DNA of 61,927 nt, taken from contig JAWKMJ010000020.1 of the NCBI GenBank assembly GCA_041392305.1, positions 1 through 61,927 on the forward strand, written 5' to 3'. This DNA is from JAGQYP01 sp041392305 (GTDB lineage Bacteria > Bacteroidota > Bacteroidia > Flavobacteriales_D > Crocinitomicaceae). Each line of letters opens with the position of its first letter. Positions within the stretch are counted from its first letter, which is position 1. The notes under the pieces were generated by a model, which searched no databases, was not told the origin of the DNA, and was given only the letters and a program-made list of their open reading frames with translations. This document shows positions 60,586 to 61,927 of this stretch, piece by piece. The translations under genes were made by a program, and so were the position numbers.

Positions 60586-60939
60586 ATGGCTCAAGAACTA
60601 TTCAATAAACAGATCATGTGGTACAAAAGCAAGTTACAGGCTTTTGCCGGTAGAATGATCGTTACAGAAGATCGGTTTACGTTTTCCAAACCTCCAAAAT
60701 GGACATTGGCTTTTGGAGCTATAGGAGCTCTTTTAGGAGCAACTTCAAAAGGCAAACCTATGATTGATGATGAAATCAAAAACCTAAAATTCTCGAGAGG
60801 ACGAGATATGGGTAAAAAGAATTATATGCTCAGCGTTACAGATTCTAGTGGGAACAATTATGATTTTCTTGTTGATAATAAAATCATGGATCAAATAAAG
60901 TCAGTGATTCATATCGAAGAAGCAGTTGTTGAAGCCTAA
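60586..60939 (+). CDS. Small protein of unknown function, PH-like fold possible
   Basis: A 117-residue protein starting MAQELFNKQIMWYKSKLQAF, with a hydrophobic glycine/alanine stretch in the middle (WTLAFGAIGALLGATSKG) and YMLSVTDSSGNNYDFLVDNK, reminiscent of GRAM/PH-like small domains. I do not recognise a specific family. It lies 21 bases before the cut gene at 60961 on the same strand, so they may be co-transcribed. Confidence 0.6.
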   Translation: MAQELFNKQIMWYKSKLQAFAGRMIVTEDRFTFSKPPKWTLAFGAIGALLGATSKGKPMIDDEIKNLKFSRGRDMGKKNYMLSVTDSSGNNYDFLVDNKIMDQIKSVIHIEEAVVEA

Positions 60940-60960
60940 TTTGTGCCAAAATAATAAATC

Positions 60961-61927
60961 ATGCATGCTAAAGGGTCGATTTTATTGCTGTTGTTTCTTT
61001 TCCTCCTAAAGGCACCATCCTATGGTGGCCCTTTTTACGCCCCTGAGTATGATCAAGACAAATTTGAATCCATTTTTATAGCCAATCTGATCAAATTAGT
61101 TGATTATCCTGAATCCAAAAATAAAGAGCTCAAACTTCTTGTCCTTACTCAAAATGGAGATTCTCGTAAATTTTATTCTCAACTGAGAAAAGATCTTCAT
61201 AAGGAGAGAATTCAAACCTCCAATGGTCGTTATTTTGACATAGAAGTGAGTCGCCAAGCCACATTACAAGATTTACATAATTTTGATATCGTTCTCGTTA
61301 CTAATGAATTCAACATTAGTTCCAAAAAAATACTGGAAGCCACCCGAAACAAATCAATTTTAATTATTGGTGAAAACAGAGAATTCATATACAGTATGTT
61401 GAATCTTTTAGCCTACGGAACGGGGGGCCGTTTTGAATTAAATGAAGAATTACTTACTTCCAGAGGGTTCAAGGCTTCTGATAAATTGAAAACATTGGCC
61501 ACAACCTCAAGAGAACAATTTCAAAATAAAGTATCCGAAATTGAGGATTCGATGTCTCAAATCTACTTAGACAAAATGAAAACGGATCGAGAACTGGCCT
61601 CTAAGTCTCAGATCATTGGTGATTTAGAGAAATCTAATCAGGAAAACCTACAGCGTTCAGAAGAATTACAGGACTCTTTAGATTTAACTAGCCAACTAGC
61701 CAAACTTCAAAAAGAAAGAGTTGATAATCAGTCCGAACTTATCAAAAAGCAAGACAAAATAATGAATCAGCAACGGTATTTGATCTTGATCTCTATTATT
61801 GCAGTAGTCCTGGTATTGGCTTTTCTTTTTCTCGTTTATTCCAGTCGAGGAAAAATTAAACGTCAAAATGAAGAAATTTCTGAGCAAAAAGAACAGCTGC
61901 TGGTCCAAAACAAAGAAATTATCGACA
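60961..61927 (+). CDS. YfiR-domain membrane sensor, 3' end cut by the window edge
   Basis: The frame starts at the ATG at 60961 and is open to the right edge (322 codons). A signal peptide (LLLLFLFLLKAPSYG) precedes a YfiR/DUF4154-like periplasmic domain (FIANLIKLVDYPE, FDIEVSRQATLQDLHNFDIV, ILIIGENREFIYSML), a long coiled coil (about 190-275), a membrane helix (LILISIIAVVLVLAFLFLVY, about 279-298) and another coil ending EQLLVQNKEIID. The last residues match the linker NKEITDSIAYAKKIQ of the SpoIIE protein at 15712, so a SpoIIE phosphatase domain probably follows beyond the edge; a kinase is the alternative. Confidence 0.7.
   Translation, partial: MHAKGSILLLLFLFLLKAPSYGGPFYAPEYDQDKFESIFIANLIKLVDYPESKNKELKLLVLTQNGDSRKFYSQLRKDLHKERIQTSNGRYFDIEVSRQATLQDLHNFDIVLVTNEFNISSKKILEATRNKSILIIGENREFIYSMLNLLAYGTGGRFELNEELLTSRGFKASDKLKTLATTSREQFQNKVSEIEDSMSQIYLDKMKTDRELASKSQIIGDLEKSNQENLQRSEELQDSLDLTSQLAKLQKERVDNQSELIKKQDKIMNQQRYLILISIIAVVLVLAFLFLVYSSRGKIKRQNEEISEQKEQLLVQNKEIID

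Overview
The window looks like a chromosomal segment of a marine, Gram-negative Bacteroidota, most likely order Flavobacteriales; I cannot fix the family. The signs are low GC, a Bacteroidota-type promoter (TTG, a spacer, then TAnnTTTG) in front of several genes, little use of Shine-Dalgarno sites, several TTG/GTG starts, and lineage families: a type IX secretion (T9SS) Plug protein, a T9SS C-terminal sorting domain, a TonB receptor/DUF4249 pair, a START-like protein and TPR/PD40 envelope proteins. A complete Na+-translocating NADH:quinone reductase (Nqr) operon fits a marine habitat.

Layout. 1-4.3 kb (minus): a cut TPR/PD40 protein, a TPR protein, ApaG and a T9SS Plug. 4.4-10.4 kb (plus): nqrABCDEF, ending in a clear terminator. 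10.4-13.9 kb (minus): an ECF sigma factor, a membrane anti-sigma-like protein split by a frameshift, and three tandem paralogous small secreted proteins, all overlapping stop to start. 14.3-15.4 kb: thiolase. 15.7-23.5 kb (minus): TPR-SpoIIE phosphatase, RibBA, two glycosyltransferases, LptF/G-like permease, START-like protein. 23.7-25.1 kb: tRNA-Met with a duplicated, palindrome-interrupted 3' end, then a wrecked formylglycine-generating-enzyme-like gene. 25.1-32.2 kb (plus): TonB receptor plus DUF4249 lipoprotein, ArsS and its TIGR04282 partner (arsenosugar-type), PaaJ-type thiolase, a beta-barrel protein.

32.2-48.4 kb mixes an unknown secreted protein, patatin, an alpha/beta hydrolase, and a tight three-gene set (divergent ribulose-phosphate epimerase fused to KdsD-like CBS domains, DAHP-synthase-type aldolase, KdsC-type phosphatase) that reads like a 3-deoxy-ulosonate pathway. 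After it come a parvulin-like protein, MscS channel, GNAT-nitrilase fusion, a large PLP enzyme, a methyltransferase, a flavin-halogenase-like oxidoreductase with a DUF1348 protein, and membrane proteins. 48.5-50.5 kb: uvrB. 50.6-53.6 kb: two decayed, inverted copies of one IS3-family element flanking a four-helix-bundle gene. 53.6-57.5 kb: a two-component system divergent from a secreted repeat protein, with phased direct repeats between them that look like the regulator's binding site. 57.7-60.5 kb (minus): FKBP lipoprotein, TraB/GumN protein, methyltransferase, pRiA4b ORF-3-like protein. 60.6 kb to the edge (plus): a small protein and a cut YfiR-type sensor.

Most candidates for something new are the 35.6-38.3 kb sugar-acid cluster, the ECF/secreted-paralog operon, the two-component system with its secreted partner, and the short repeat families that run into coding sequence. 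All functional calls come from reading motifs by eye; no database search was run.
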